Shown piece after piece: positions 1-10,700 of a stretch of DNA of 64,000 nucleotides. The stretch is taken from the NCBI GenBank assembly GCA_002118135.1, contig BDIU01000023.1, forward strand, positions 269,909 through 333,908, read 5' to 3'. The first letter of the stretch is position 1; each line of letters starts with the position of its first letter. The notes under the pieces were generated by a model that saw only the letters and a program-made list of their open reading frames with translations, did not search any database and had not been told where the DNA came from. This DNA is from Trebouxia sp. TZW2008 (Eukaryota; Chlorophyta; Trebouxiophyceae; Trebouxiales; Trebouxiaceae). Made by a program: the position numbers and the translations under genes.

Positions 1-21
1 CACGCAAGGACCCAGGCACTG

Positions 22-3000
22 TCAGTTCTTGATGTCATTTGCACTTCCATATTCGAATGCCTCAACAAGTCGGTCCCATCTCCACAACAATTTTGGCTTT
101 GACCTGAACAGGCGCCGAGGCATTGGGTCTACAAACTTGGTCAACTTATACATCGTATCATACCAAAGGATGCCTGCAAAGCTCTTTGCAAACAGAGCAC
201 CAGCCTTTGGTGACTGCATAAACTTGGTCATATTTACTATGAGGCCAGGAGACTTGACAAGCTGGGTCCCAACAATGCGTGTAAGAGAGCTTGCTTGCAT
301 GTAGTCTTGCATGAATGGCTTGTATACCCCTTCACCCATGTTCTTCATCTCTGCAAAGCTGGCGCCAATGTACTTGTTGATGATTTGCTCGTCAATGTTC
401 TTGAAGCTTTGGCCTGCCCTGGTCCCCATGCTCTGTTGCATTGCAGCGGTGATAGAGATTGCTGGTGAGTGAGGTTGCAAGAGCTGGAGTGCATCTTTGC
501 TCATCACGCCTGCTGCCAGTGCGTCATCAATGCCATGAGTCAGCCTCCGTAAATGTCTTGCAATTGCCCCAAAGCCTGCAGCAAATGCGGTGCATGAAGC
601 TTGATGCATTTTCAAGATATTCTGGAGTGCAGGCTGCACTTGGCTTTGCAATGAGCCATTGGGTACAGAATGAATGTATGCACAATCAACAGCTGACTCG
701 GCTGTGAGGGGCGACAGTCTGTGTCTTGTGCCATTGCACTTCCATACCACCACAATGACATCTGTTTGGCTAAATGGTGACCAGGAAGCAAAAGTCAGGA
801 ATGCACTGCAAAGTCATTTGGCTGTCAAGCGTAAGCGATGCTTCCAAGTCACAATCATTGAGTTTGTTGCAAACAGCTCACGAGGCAGCATCAGCATCGC
901 CTGCAAAGCTGAGGGATGAGCTGTTGCCAGAAGCACTCCAAATATGCACAAGTCAAGCTTTTGACAACTGTTCGCGGCAGCAGCAGCAGCAGCACCACCT
1001 GCAAAGCTGGGGCCTGAGCAGTCGGCAGAATCTTCTCAACCGGAAAAGACGTCCCCTTTTTGCTCTAAAAATTCAAACATCAAGGTTCTGATGATGATAG
1101 GATGACAAGCTTCCAAGCAGCAGCAGCAGCAGCAGCAACACCTGCAAAGCTGAGGGCGGAGCAATTGCCAGAAGCATCTCCCACATGCGCAAGGCAAGCT
1201 TTGAAGTTACAAGCTGATCAGTCAGCAGCACAGAGACAGCAGCGTCAACTGCAAAGCTGAGAGCTAAGCGATTGCCACAAGCATCTCAACTCAAAAGTCA
1301 AGCATCTGGTATCATCTCCTTGCCAAGCTTTTAGATGTCAGATCAAGCTTTTGATACCGTCTACAAGTGGCGGCAGCATCACCTGCAAAGCTCAGAGCTG
1401 AGCGGTTCCCGGAAGCATCACCCACGTGCACAAGGCGTGAGGTGCAGGCCTTCAGAGGGCTGGCTTCCCAGTTGGGCACAAAGCCAAAGAAAGCGCGTTT
1501 GATGCTCACGCCCTCCAAGTCGTTGCAGCCCCTGTACTCTGGCAGGAGCTGCAGGTACTCTGCATACATCTCCTCCAGACTAATACGCCCTGCAATGTTC
1601 AGAAGCATTACTTGGGGCTGATGTGTACATCACTTCCCAATCGGGCCCAATCTCAAAGAAAGCGTGCTTGATGCTCACTCCCTCTAAGTCCTTGCAGCCT
1701 CTATACTCTGGCAAAAGGCGCAGGTACTCTGGTACATCTCTTCTAGACTAACCCGCCCTGCACTAGTTGCAATGCTTGCAGACTGCAAGTTCTCAAGAGC
1801 TTGATCCAGGCTTCATCACAAAGCACAAAAGGCAAGATGACTCCTTTCAGCATACTTGCTGTTGACTAGCACACGCAAGCAGAACCCTCCATGGCTGCAT
1901 TGTTTCCAGCACTGTGCAAGCACAAAAAGCAGCATGCTTGCAGGCCACCCAATGTACGAAGCAAGCAGAAATTGGCTACAAGCATTGCATGCATGTGACA
2001 ACGAGTCCGATAATGCATCAAGCACGAATGGTGGCACATTCTATGGCTGTGAAGCAAAAGCGCTGTGCAACAGCAAGATACAGCAGCAGTCAGCAGGGTG
2101 TACCTGGCGTGGGGTCAGTGTATGCAAACATGTAGGTGGTGAGGCCATCTCGGGCTGGGAAGACCTCCCAAAACAGCTGCAGCTGCTTCTCCCTGCATGC
2201 CAACCCATGCGTTTGAGCCTTAGGTGATGAGTTCCCCGCATGCAGCGAAGCACTTGAGGTGGAGTTCAAACTGCCTAAGTTCAGATGTAATTCATTCAGG
2301 CAGCTCATCACTGCCTGACAGTGCAGAAACAGAACATGCATTTGTTTGTGCAGACACAGTATGGAGTAGAGGCAAGTTGCCAAGCTGCGAGTGACTACAA
2401 GTTGCCAGCAAATGCACACTGCTAAGTCTAGTGCATGGGAATGTGGACCTGTCAAAACGGGTGAAGAAAAGGAGGAGACTTCCCTCTTTACGCTGCCTAG
2501 GATAGGACTGTGATGTAGGCATAGAAGTGATTTGATCAAGCACGCAGTCTGGATTGTAGCATCACCTGTCAAGGGGGGTGAAGGAGTACAGGAGGTCTGC
2601 ATGGGTGCAGGGGGGCAGCCCCTGGGCGCAGCTGCCCACCATCAGCACCACACTGTCTGGCTTGGCCCCTTGCCGGCTCTGTGCTGCAATTGGGCTCCAA
2701 GCTCCCATGCAATCCAGCATCAGCCGGCTATGCAGCACCACCTACAACACCACTCAACACTCATTTTAATTAACATTCCCACTGTTGAGGGCAACAGATT
2801 GGCTCTAGTGTTATCAAAGAGAGGCAGACTCATGCATCGTCTGGGTGTGAAGCAACAACCTTTCACCACCAGACTGTTGATGCTGCCATTGATGACCCTT
2901 CCCCCGAAGCAACAGGACTTCAGGCTCCTATGCAATCAAGCATCAGCTGGCTGTGCAGTACATTCTCCCAACTCTTAGCATATCTATACGCACGCTTGTG

Positions 3001-5231
3001 ACCTTTCATGACCTAGCTAGGTTCCAACCATGTGATACAACAGAGCCACTTGTAGAGACTTCAAGCTGCTCAGTTTGCAGACTACTAAGGCTTTGCCACT
3101 TGTCCATGCAGGTGTCTTGTTACACACCTGATGATCAGCAGAGTCGGGGATGTTTGAGACCCCAAGCTGAGCCCCAGCACCCCCCGCCCCACCGGCCATT
3201 TGCTCAGCACTGCTGCCATCTTTGACAGCTAAGGTGATCTCCACACCATCTGGATGCACTGTTGCACTCTGGAAGGCAGCACCCTCAAGCAAAGTCCTGC
3301 ACACATGTTAGCAAGTTCAGTATGCTGAAGTGACCATGCTTACACAGCAAAATGCAACACGACCCTGGACGCACTGTTGCACTGTGAAAAGTAGCTGCCT
3401 CAAGCAAAGTCCTGAGTGCACGGCATGAGGTTCACTATGCTGTAGTTGCCATGCTGTAGTTGCCATGCTGTTGTTGCCATGCTGTTGTTGCCATGCTGTT
3501 GTTGCCATGCTGTTGTTGCCATGCTGTTGTTGCCATGCTGTAGATGCCATGCTATGGTTGCCATGCTGTTGTTGCCATGCTCTTGTTGCCATGCAAGCCA
3601 CCTGTGAAATGCTGGGGTTGTCTAGGCACTCTGACGGTGCAGGCATGCTGCTAAGTGTGGGCACTGCGTAAATCTATGGGATCTTGTTCTCACGTCATGA
3701 CCAAACACTATGACGCCTAGACACCACTACGGCCATGCATGAACACATGACACATGGGTTCATTGCATTGTATTGGCAACAGTGAATCACCGTACATAAT
3801 ATGCAGATGTGCAATACGTGATACGCAATACGCAGTATTTTAGAGTGTGAATTGCTGAGATGCAGTGCAAAATATGAAATACGCAATACGCTGGACTCAA
3901 CATGTAACACCCAATACGCTAGTATTTTGAAGTATCAATCACTGAACTGAAGAGTATGGTCATTCACTGATTGACAACGTGCATTGCAGCGCTGGATGTC
4001 TTACCCGCCCATGGCTATGAACCTGTTCTTGACTATTTCCAGCAGTTGCTTTGGGTGAGCGCCGCAGTTCAATACATCCTCAGTGACAATTTCTGTGTCT
4101 CCAATGGCAATACGCACAGGATTGAACTCAGTGACCAAAACAGCCTCTACTTCAGCCGGGGTCAGGACACCAAGCTCAACAAATGCCTGCAGACATTGTG
4201 TTTGCAGCTTGAAATTGCTGCGATGCATAACAGGCCAATGAGCCTCCGTGTCGTAACATTTCTTGCAATCAACGGGTATTTGCTTATTTGCACATGATAT
4301 ACCTACATAGATTATTGCATGTGACAATCTACACAGGTCAGGCGTGATGCAACATATGCAGATATTTGGCTTTGATGGGTGAAGCTCATGATATAACCAG
4401 GGGACCTACCCACTTTGCAGGTCTTCTTCCTGATGTGTCAGTGCACAACAGCATAAGGCAACATACAGTCGGCAGCTTGCCCTTCATTTACATATCGCCA
4501 ACCTTGGCCAAGAGTATAGTTTGTATGCTTGATGAGCAATATACTGCCAGCTTAGCAGCATGCTTGACAACAGCAATAATGCAACATTCTGAGGGCTTGC
4601 CAAAAGCCAGGGCATAGGCGATATGGTGACTGACCTGCATATCTGCCCTGCTTATGTTCCACTCCTGGTCTCTACCAAGCAGTGCATTGCGCTCAATTAT
4701 CGCAACCTTTCTGCCCTTGACAAGCAGGGCTGTTGCCAGAAAGATGCCCAGTGTCCCGCCCAACACAACCACATCTTGCTGTGACTGCGTCTGTGCATGT
4801 GTTGACAGTGGCTGCTTGACCTCTGTGACTACAGTAGCTGCTGCTGTCGATTCCGGCTTGGAATTGCACAACTGCTGCCACATAGCATCAGCCTTCTGCA
4901 GGTTTTTGTAGGCATTGCCTGGCACAGCCTGAAGCAGATAAGCGATTCATTGCAACTGTGCTCCTTTGAGCTAAGCTGCTTTGTGGGCTGCGATCGACTT
5001 GATGGCGAGCAAATATAACACCTGAAGTATGTCCTGGACCGTCGTAGGTTGGACCGCATTGCGAGGCTGTGTTTGCTGTAGCGATCTAGGAGCAACACTC
5101 CTACGAGCTACTGGACACCGCAACTTCTGTGCGGCTATCGGGCAAGCTTTGTGATGCTGGATGCGCCGAATGCAGTCTGGCTTGAGGGCTGGTTGTGGCA
5201 GCCGCGAACACACCGGTGTGTGGCGTGCCAT
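22..5231 (-). CDS. Plastid FAD-dependent oxidoreductase, lycopene-cyclase-like (At2g32640-type)
   Basis: Probable flavoprotein of a family conserved in plants, algae and cyanobacteria, related to lycopene cyclases; the reaction is not established. Exons read 5231-5022, 4928-4635, 4186-4005, 3296-3126, 2727-2566, 2192-2104, 1589-1383 and 575-22, about 622 aa, with phases closing; the exon 4 donor is the least certain. The basic N-terminus looks like a plastid transit peptide. Exon 2 holds the dinucleotide-binding strand VVLGGTLGIFLATALLVKG followed by QEWNISRADMQ. Later blocks are AFVELGVLTPAEVEAV, RLMLDCMGAWSPI, QLFWEVFPARDG, LPEYRGCNDLEGVSIKR and GDASGNRSALSFAG|GFGAIARHL, all in the family order. 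Both strand and exon order agree with the family. Diverged copies of exon 4, 5 and 7 edges lie in the introns, and a MITE sits in intron 3. Assignment rests on remembered family motifs. Confidence 0.87.
880..1300 (-). repeat. Degenerate tandem copies of FAD-oxidoreductase exon 7 end with splice donor
   Basis: On the minus strand the 3' end of exon 7 (ending SALSFAG and donor at 1383) recurs about four times further into intron 7, near 890-960, 1000-1030, 1140-1190 and 1246-1290. Each keeps the string AGCTTTGCAG or a close variant and a recognisable upstream exon segment, but substitutions and stops accumulate. CAG/CTG-rich runs lie between copies. None is needed for the reading frame, so they look like non-functional duplicates. 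Confidence 0.7.
1625..1745 (-). repeat. Degenerate copy of exon 7 5' half with acceptor
   Basis: This stretch aligns along its length with 1465-1594, the 5' half of exon 7 including its acceptor, at an offset of about 150 bp. The copy has lost one base where the real exon reads GAGATGTATGCAGAG, so it is frameshifted. It lies in the upstream intron and cannot encode the conserved block. Confidence 0.75.
2895..2962 (-). repeat. Degenerate copy of exon 5 start
   Basis: On the minus strand this reads as an acceptor followed by codons for QLMLDCIG and then a stop. It mirrors the start of the working exon 5 (RLMLDCMG at 2727). It is an upstream partial duplicate that ends in a nonsense codon. Confidence 0.65.
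3355..3416 (-). repeat. Degenerate copy of exon 4 start
   Basis: About 55 bp match the 5' edge of exon 4 (3243-3298), including the CAG acceptor and GACTTTGCTTGAGG, at an offset of about 117 bp upstream in the gene. Substitutions and small length changes break the codon pattern. Confidence 0.6.
3435..3594. repeat. 14-bp minisatellite in intron 3
   Basis: About eleven head-to-tail copies of CATGCTGTTGTTGC with a few substitutions. Because 14 bp times three is 42, the minus strand stays open as a 14-residue Gln/Ala/Asn-rich repeat, but it lies in intron 3 of the FAD oxidoreductase and is not taken as coding. Confidence 0.9.
3780..3969. mobile_element. hAT-type MITE, copy A (190 bp)
   Basis: It starts CAGTGAATCACCGT and ends ATGGTCATTCACTG, 14-bp inverted ends with two mismatches. 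The flanks are ATTGGCAA (3772-3779) and ATTGACAA (3970-3977), an 8-bp target duplication with one mismatch. The interior is full of ATACGCAATACGC-like strings and has no reading frame. A second copy lies at 56560. The 8-bp duplication and CAGTG ends fit a non-autonomous hAT element. Confidence 0.85.
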
Positions 5232-6190
5232 GTGTCACATAGTCAGTGATCTAGTTCTTGCGCGTCCCAGTGCAGGGCTTAGCTATGCAACGACGATCGT
5301 TCCGCCAAGCTTCAAACTCCGCACCGCAAGTGCTGTGCACTGCCTGCTGATGCAGCTCACGCTCCGATGTGCTGCAACGCCATGTTGGTGCCAAGCGCAG
5401 GACTGCATGCACAAGTCAGGAATCTGGATGCGAGCTGAATTGCAATTTGACAAACAATGGTTGATGTGTGAAGGCAAGGGCTTGGTTGATTTGTGCAGCG
5501 AATTGCAGTGCAGAGAGCAAGTACAGCAATTACCTCTTGTGCACAGCTGAAGCTGCACGGTGAAATGATGCCTTTGTGGGCTTTTGATACGAGCAGCTAC
5601 TTGACCGAATGCAGCACATTCACATCCTGCCGTTGTACCGTACAATTGCCAGCATCATACCGTACAATCAAGCTCGAAGTGCTTATCAGTCGAGCTAACA
5701 AATAGATATTGAAAGGCCAGGAAGCAATATGCTGCACCTGCAGTAGTCAATGTTGGAAAACACTGTTTAGTGCCTAGCAACCTGAGCCTGATCCTGAAGG
5801 GCAGACGACACATATGCAAGTACAAAATTCCCCGCTTGTCACCACTCAAGCACATCAGGTCACAAGCTGAGAAAGTCTGACTCAGTACTACTCTCCTGAA
5901 TGCTCACACCATGGCCATCTGATAGACAAAACTGTGCAACAATTGCATAGACTACCAATCAATCAATCAATAGAATTTACGGTCTGGGGTAGGGAGCCAG
6001 ATGTGACTCATCGGACTTCCTGGCTTGAAAGGTGATAGACAAGGTGATAGACTACCAATATTCAGGATCACTGAATCCGTATTGGTGCTTGAGCAGCACC
6101 ATCCAAAAGTCAAAGAGGATATCAGAACAGACATACTGCGCAGAGCTGTACCAAACGCAGAGTGTCAAAATCTGCTATTTTGAATGACAA
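5232..6190. other. Intergenic region between tail of thioredoxin-like gene and start of FAD oxidoreductase
   Basis: The upstream region of the FAD oxidoreductase and the 3' flank of the thioredoxin-like gene. No convincing exon was found on either strand. It contains one copy of a 60-bp dispersed repeat (5971-6030) next to an AATC microsatellite. Confidence 0.6.
5971..6030. repeat. 60-bp dispersed repeat, copy 1
   Basis: It differs from 10081-10140 at 7 of 60 positions, with the invariant core GGGGTAGGGAGCCAGATG. Both copies follow an AATCAATAA-like stretch. This copy is intergenic and the other is intronic; the nature of the repeat is unknown. Confidence 0.8.
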
Positions 6191-7487
6191 TCATGCTGGC
6201 TGTGGGGCTGGATGCCATTTGATTCCACAACCCATACTGGGTCGCTGTGGCTGTTCCAAAGGCTTGTTGCTCAGCATGCTCTCAATTGCTCGCTTGATGT
6301 CTTCTCCTGAAACAACTCAGAGCACCACTTGGAGCGCGTGCACTACTTGACATGCTGCAAGCAAGCTTCTTGTTTGCAACTCAATGACTTCTCAATGAAG
6401 TCGTTCTGTTGTAAGAGATCTGAAGCTGATACGGAACTTGAGATGAAAACAAGCAATCAAATGTGGTTCTTCTTGGAAGCAACAAAAAGGAGCATGGCAT
6501 GAAAGGGATAGATCTGAAGCAGAGGTGACTCACCAGTGACTGGTGTATCACTTTTAGGGCGAGACCCATCAAATTGACCGTGATAGAAGAGCTTCAAGTC
6601 TGCATCTGCCAGGTAGAACTCAGGAGTGCAAGCTGCTTTGTATGCTTTTGCAACATCTTGGGACTCATCATACAAATACTTGAAAGGATAGCCTGCACTG
6701 CAATCTGTCTGATTCTGCTGTCTCGCTTGTTTGCAAGCCTGATGAGATCAGCATCACGCTGTATTGAGCTCGCTTAGCTCTGATGTCAAATACCAGCTTT
6801 CAAGGGCCATACCAAATGATTTGGCATCTTCTGCCATCTTTGCAGGTCCATCTTGAGGGTGTGTGACAATTGAATTTGACGATATTGCAATAGTTTCAAT
6901 TTCTTGCTCTTTGATATTGCTTGCAAGCTGCACAAGTGCATCTGCATATTGGAAAGCAAATGGAATTCAAGCTGAAGCTTTTGGCCACCAGTCATATAAG
7001 CTTGTGCATTGTCTGACCTCTCAAGTGGATGACAAATGGGCAGTGATTGCACATAAACACGATCAGCGTTCCTTTTGAGCCAGCTGCTTGATGAAGCCGC
7101 ACGCTCTGTCCGCTCAAGGGTTCAACGAGCTGCAAAGCGCTCGATTGAAGAGATGCTCGTGACATCAGACTACTGTCCACCGCTTTGAAAGCGTGGCTTC
7201 ACCTCAAAGCCGGGCACAGTGTTTCCCAGAGGCAAGTCAGCACTCTCGGTGCGAGCAGAGACTATCTGCAGCTGTTTTCGACTTGTGTGGATTCTTCGAA
7301 CGGGCGTCAAGCTGTGCTCAAACGGCTTCATTCTGCGTTCAGCCGGTGCATGCCTGATTACGCATGCACGGGTGGGTAGGCAAAAGGGCTTTCTCGGAGC
7401 AATAATTCCTTTGCTCACGCGCAAACCACATCTGGCACCAAGTCCTGTCGCATTCATTGTCGGCGAACTCCGCACGGGTCGCAGCAC
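6191..7487 (-). CDS. Thioredoxin-fold (AhpC/TlpA-like) protein with CNHC motif, organellar
   Basis: Five exons (7487-7203, 7129-7018, 6941-6813, 6692-6534, 6306-6191) give 266 aa with every phase consistent and a TGA stop. The Arg/Ser-rich N-terminus of about 80 residues looks like an organelle targeting peptide. The mature part reads LVEPLSGQSVRL, then VFMCNHCPFVIHL with a CxxC redox pair, then EIETIAISSNS, YDESQDVAKAYKAACTPEF, YHGQFDGSRP and a C-terminal PSMGCGIKW. This is the pattern of small bacterial and plastid thioredoxin-family proteins of the CNHCPFVxH type, inferred to be a thiol reductase or peroxiredoxin relative. The TP dipeptide expected at the cis-proline site is present in AACTPEF. 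The gene diverges from VIRILIZER with 269 bp between start codons. Confidence 0.9.
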
Positions 7488-7756
7488 AGCTCAATCTTGC
7501 AAGACTGCAGTGAACCTGGCAAAGAACTCGACTCATCTGGTTTGTCAAGGAGACGAACAATCGCAGCACTGGCAAGCTCGATGCGAGCTTGCATCGCAAG
7601 TATGTTGGCCGGACAGGCCTGCACGACGGCGGTCTAGGCTTGCCGAGAGTTCAACTTGATCGCACGAGTGCAACCTCAAACTTTTTGCGACCGGCGCGCA
7701 GTGGTGATCATGTGCATACAGCCTTCCTTACGCTGAACGAGGTCTCTGTCTGACAC
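7488..7756. promoter_or_regulatory. Divergent intergenic region, probable bidirectional promoter
   Basis: It separates the start codons of the thioredoxin-like gene (-) and VIRILIZER (+). An in-frame TGA lies just before the VIRILIZER ATG, supporting that start. No TATA box was identified; the promoter role is inferred from position only. Confidence 0.5.
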
Positions 7757-10700
7757 ATGGAGGCAAAGATTCGCAAAGATGTCCCTTTGTTCAAGCGCAT
7801 TCTGACACACGACAAATTCGGCGACAACGTCGAGGAGGTAGTCCCTACACGCTTGTCGCCATCTGCTTGTGGTACACGCTGCGCAACCTTCGTCACTGTC
7901 AGCTGACAGCTTATGTCACGTGCAGATCCACTTCTCTAATGTCGTATGTTTCACGGGCTTTGCAATTGGAGCTGCACCTCCGGGCAGTCCCTCAGACGTG
8001 CCACTTGTCAATATGTTTGCTCATGACCTGCACACACTGTCAGGCAGCCGTTATGCCAATGTTGCATACCAATGCGACTTCCCGTCCAGTGGGCAGAGAA
8101 AGTACAAGGTTGAGGTGAGTCAACTAGGTGCAGCCAAAATGCTTGCTCCGCAGTTGCTCCTAGTAACCATTTCACTTGCCATGCAGCCGGTATTCACCAA
8201 GAAGCTCATGGTTCGTGGGCAGTACCAGACTCTGCCTTTGACAATCATGGGCTGGTCTTTACCTGCTGAGACTGAAGAGAAGGTAAAACAACTTGAATCT
8301 GCTCATGAAATGTGAAGTAAATCAAAGGTACGATCGCTCTGTACAGCATGCAATAACCCATGACAACTGCTACACATGCTGCAGGGCTCAGATGAGCTCA
8401 CCGAGGCAGCATCAAAGCAGCTTGCAGCTGTGGTGACCACACACAGGGCGACAGACACAGTTCCTCACAGCATCCTACCCCCCACCCAGCCCTTCACGCC
8501 CCCCTTCCTGACCCTCCCACCCCCCTCAATCCAGGCTCTGCAAAGCCTCCTGCCCAAATGGGCCAGCGTGCGACACAACGAGCAAGCCATGCGGTTCCAG
8601 GCGCTCAACAAGTCTCAGCTACAGGCCATTGTCACGGTCGCTGAAAGCGTATGCCAAGCTGCCGCTCGCAAGTCTCCTGTGGTACGGCCTGAAGCACGCA
8701 GCGCTGCAGAAACAGCCGCCAATCCTGCAGCAGACGTCAAGGAAGAACCTGAGGTTGATCTTGTGGGCAATACCACCCTTGCTGGGGGTTCAGATAGCAT
8801 GCTGTTGGATCTGCATGAGCGCATGGACACTTTGCCCGCAGCAGAGGCTGCTTCAGAAGCTGAGCACCCCATAGAGCTGATCAGTGAAGCAGACCTTGGG
8901 CAGTGTGCAGCTTACATGGCAGCTGAGTGGTGTGCAGTGCTGGGCGGGACATACACTTCCACTGCAGCTGGAAATTTTGGCTTAGTAGGCTTAGCAGCTG
9001 CTGTGGTAGTTGCCTCATGCCCAAGGTGATGGTTAGCTGCGCTTTGGCTGTGCTTTTAATGCATGCACACACACACAGCAGGGCTGTCTGGAACCATTGA
9101 GATGCACTGCACTCATGGCTTGCACTGTGTGACTTGTGCTGCCTGTGTAGTTACCCTGACACAGTGTGGCTCTGTGCAGAGCAGACACACAAATCTTCTC
9201 AAAGCGATCACAGGAACAGAACAAGCCATGCATTGCGAGTCGGTGTTTTCCTTGAACCTTGTGGCATGCAAGCTGGCCAGTCTGTGTAAGCCATGCTGTA
9301 TGCAGCGGAGCCTGTTTGAGGCTCAGTTTGTGAAGTGCTTCATGCGCCCATTGCCATGCAGCTCAGCTGGGGGTATGGATTTCTAAGATATATCCCCAGA
9401 ACTCAACACCCCCTGCTGGTTTGTATGGCAAAGGGTACTTGTATAATTCCAGACACTGAAGCTGAGGTAGAAGCCCCAGAAGTTGGCTTGTATGTCCTTT
9501 CAAGCTCAACTCTGCCTGCAAAAAGCTCTGCTGTCTGCCTCTGATCATCTGCCACATGCAACGCCGTTACAGTCCAGACCCACTTCAATTTCTCCTAATT
9601 CTCGAATAAGCTTGTCCCTATGTTTTGTGCAAAGCAAATGCTCTACCCATGACTCAGTCGAAAAACCCAACATCCTTTTGTCGACAAAAAGCAGCAACCA
9701 GAATATGGCTGCTGCAGGCATGCCAGTCACTTCATTGCAGCCCAGGGCATGTCAGCATTGGCCTCTTGCGTGCGCGTGCGCTCCAAGTCCGTTGTGCGAT
9801 TTGCCGTCACAGCAATAGAGCTGCTGACCCGCACTGCTGGTGCCTATGCTTGTGAGGCAGCTTTAGGGTGGGTAGACCTTCCAGAGCTTTCAGAGGAGGT
9901 GATCCTAGCTGCACAGGCCAAAGCTGCCTCCCTGGGACCCCGAATGGCTCAGCGCGGGGGTCAGGGGGGCTCATCTCCTGGGACCCTTGCCAGAGACGAA
10001 GCAGGTACAGGGACTGCTACCCACCCATGCACATGCATGCTCAGCAGGGTCAAGAACCCAGATTTCGTTCGATCAATAAAAAGAACTTACAGTTTGGGGT
10101 AGGGAGCCAGATGCGACTCATTGGACTTCCTGGCTTCAAAGTCCAGTTGAATGTGTCTGGCAATAATATGTACAGCAAACTCCTGATGTAAGAACATTTT
10201 ATGTAAAGGCGTTCTTGCTGTAAGGCTGACGCAGTTGGCATCTGATCACTACATTGTGGCTGCAGTAGTGCGCCTGAGGAAGGACATCTTGATGGGACAA
10301 TACTTTTCTTGGGGATGAAGCAGTTACTGCGTCAAGACAACAGTGTACATGATTTGCGAGTGCCACTGCTAGGCAGCCTTTAGTTCCTCAAAGAACTTTG
10401 GTGCACACGCACAAGCAAAGAGCAACTTCGCTGCCTTGAGCACACCAATGCCTATGCAGGCACACGTTCTGGCAGGGACCAACGCACAGTGCGTGATCAT
10501 GATGGGGATACTGATATGGCAGACCCCATTGATGCTGCTGACAATCAACCAGACCAGGCAGGGTCTGAGCGGCATATGCGCCACAGCCAAGACAGCAGAC
10601 AGCAGCACAAGCAGGGGCAGGATGGCGATGACAATGCAGACGAACAGCCTCTAGTGGAATATGATGATGATCAGGCAGACCCTGGAGCGGACTATGACTA

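Noticed and set aside
3435..3664. Gln/Ala-rich repeat protein on the minus strand
   Set aside because: It is translation of a 14-bp minisatellite inside an intron; 42-nt periodicity explains the open frame.
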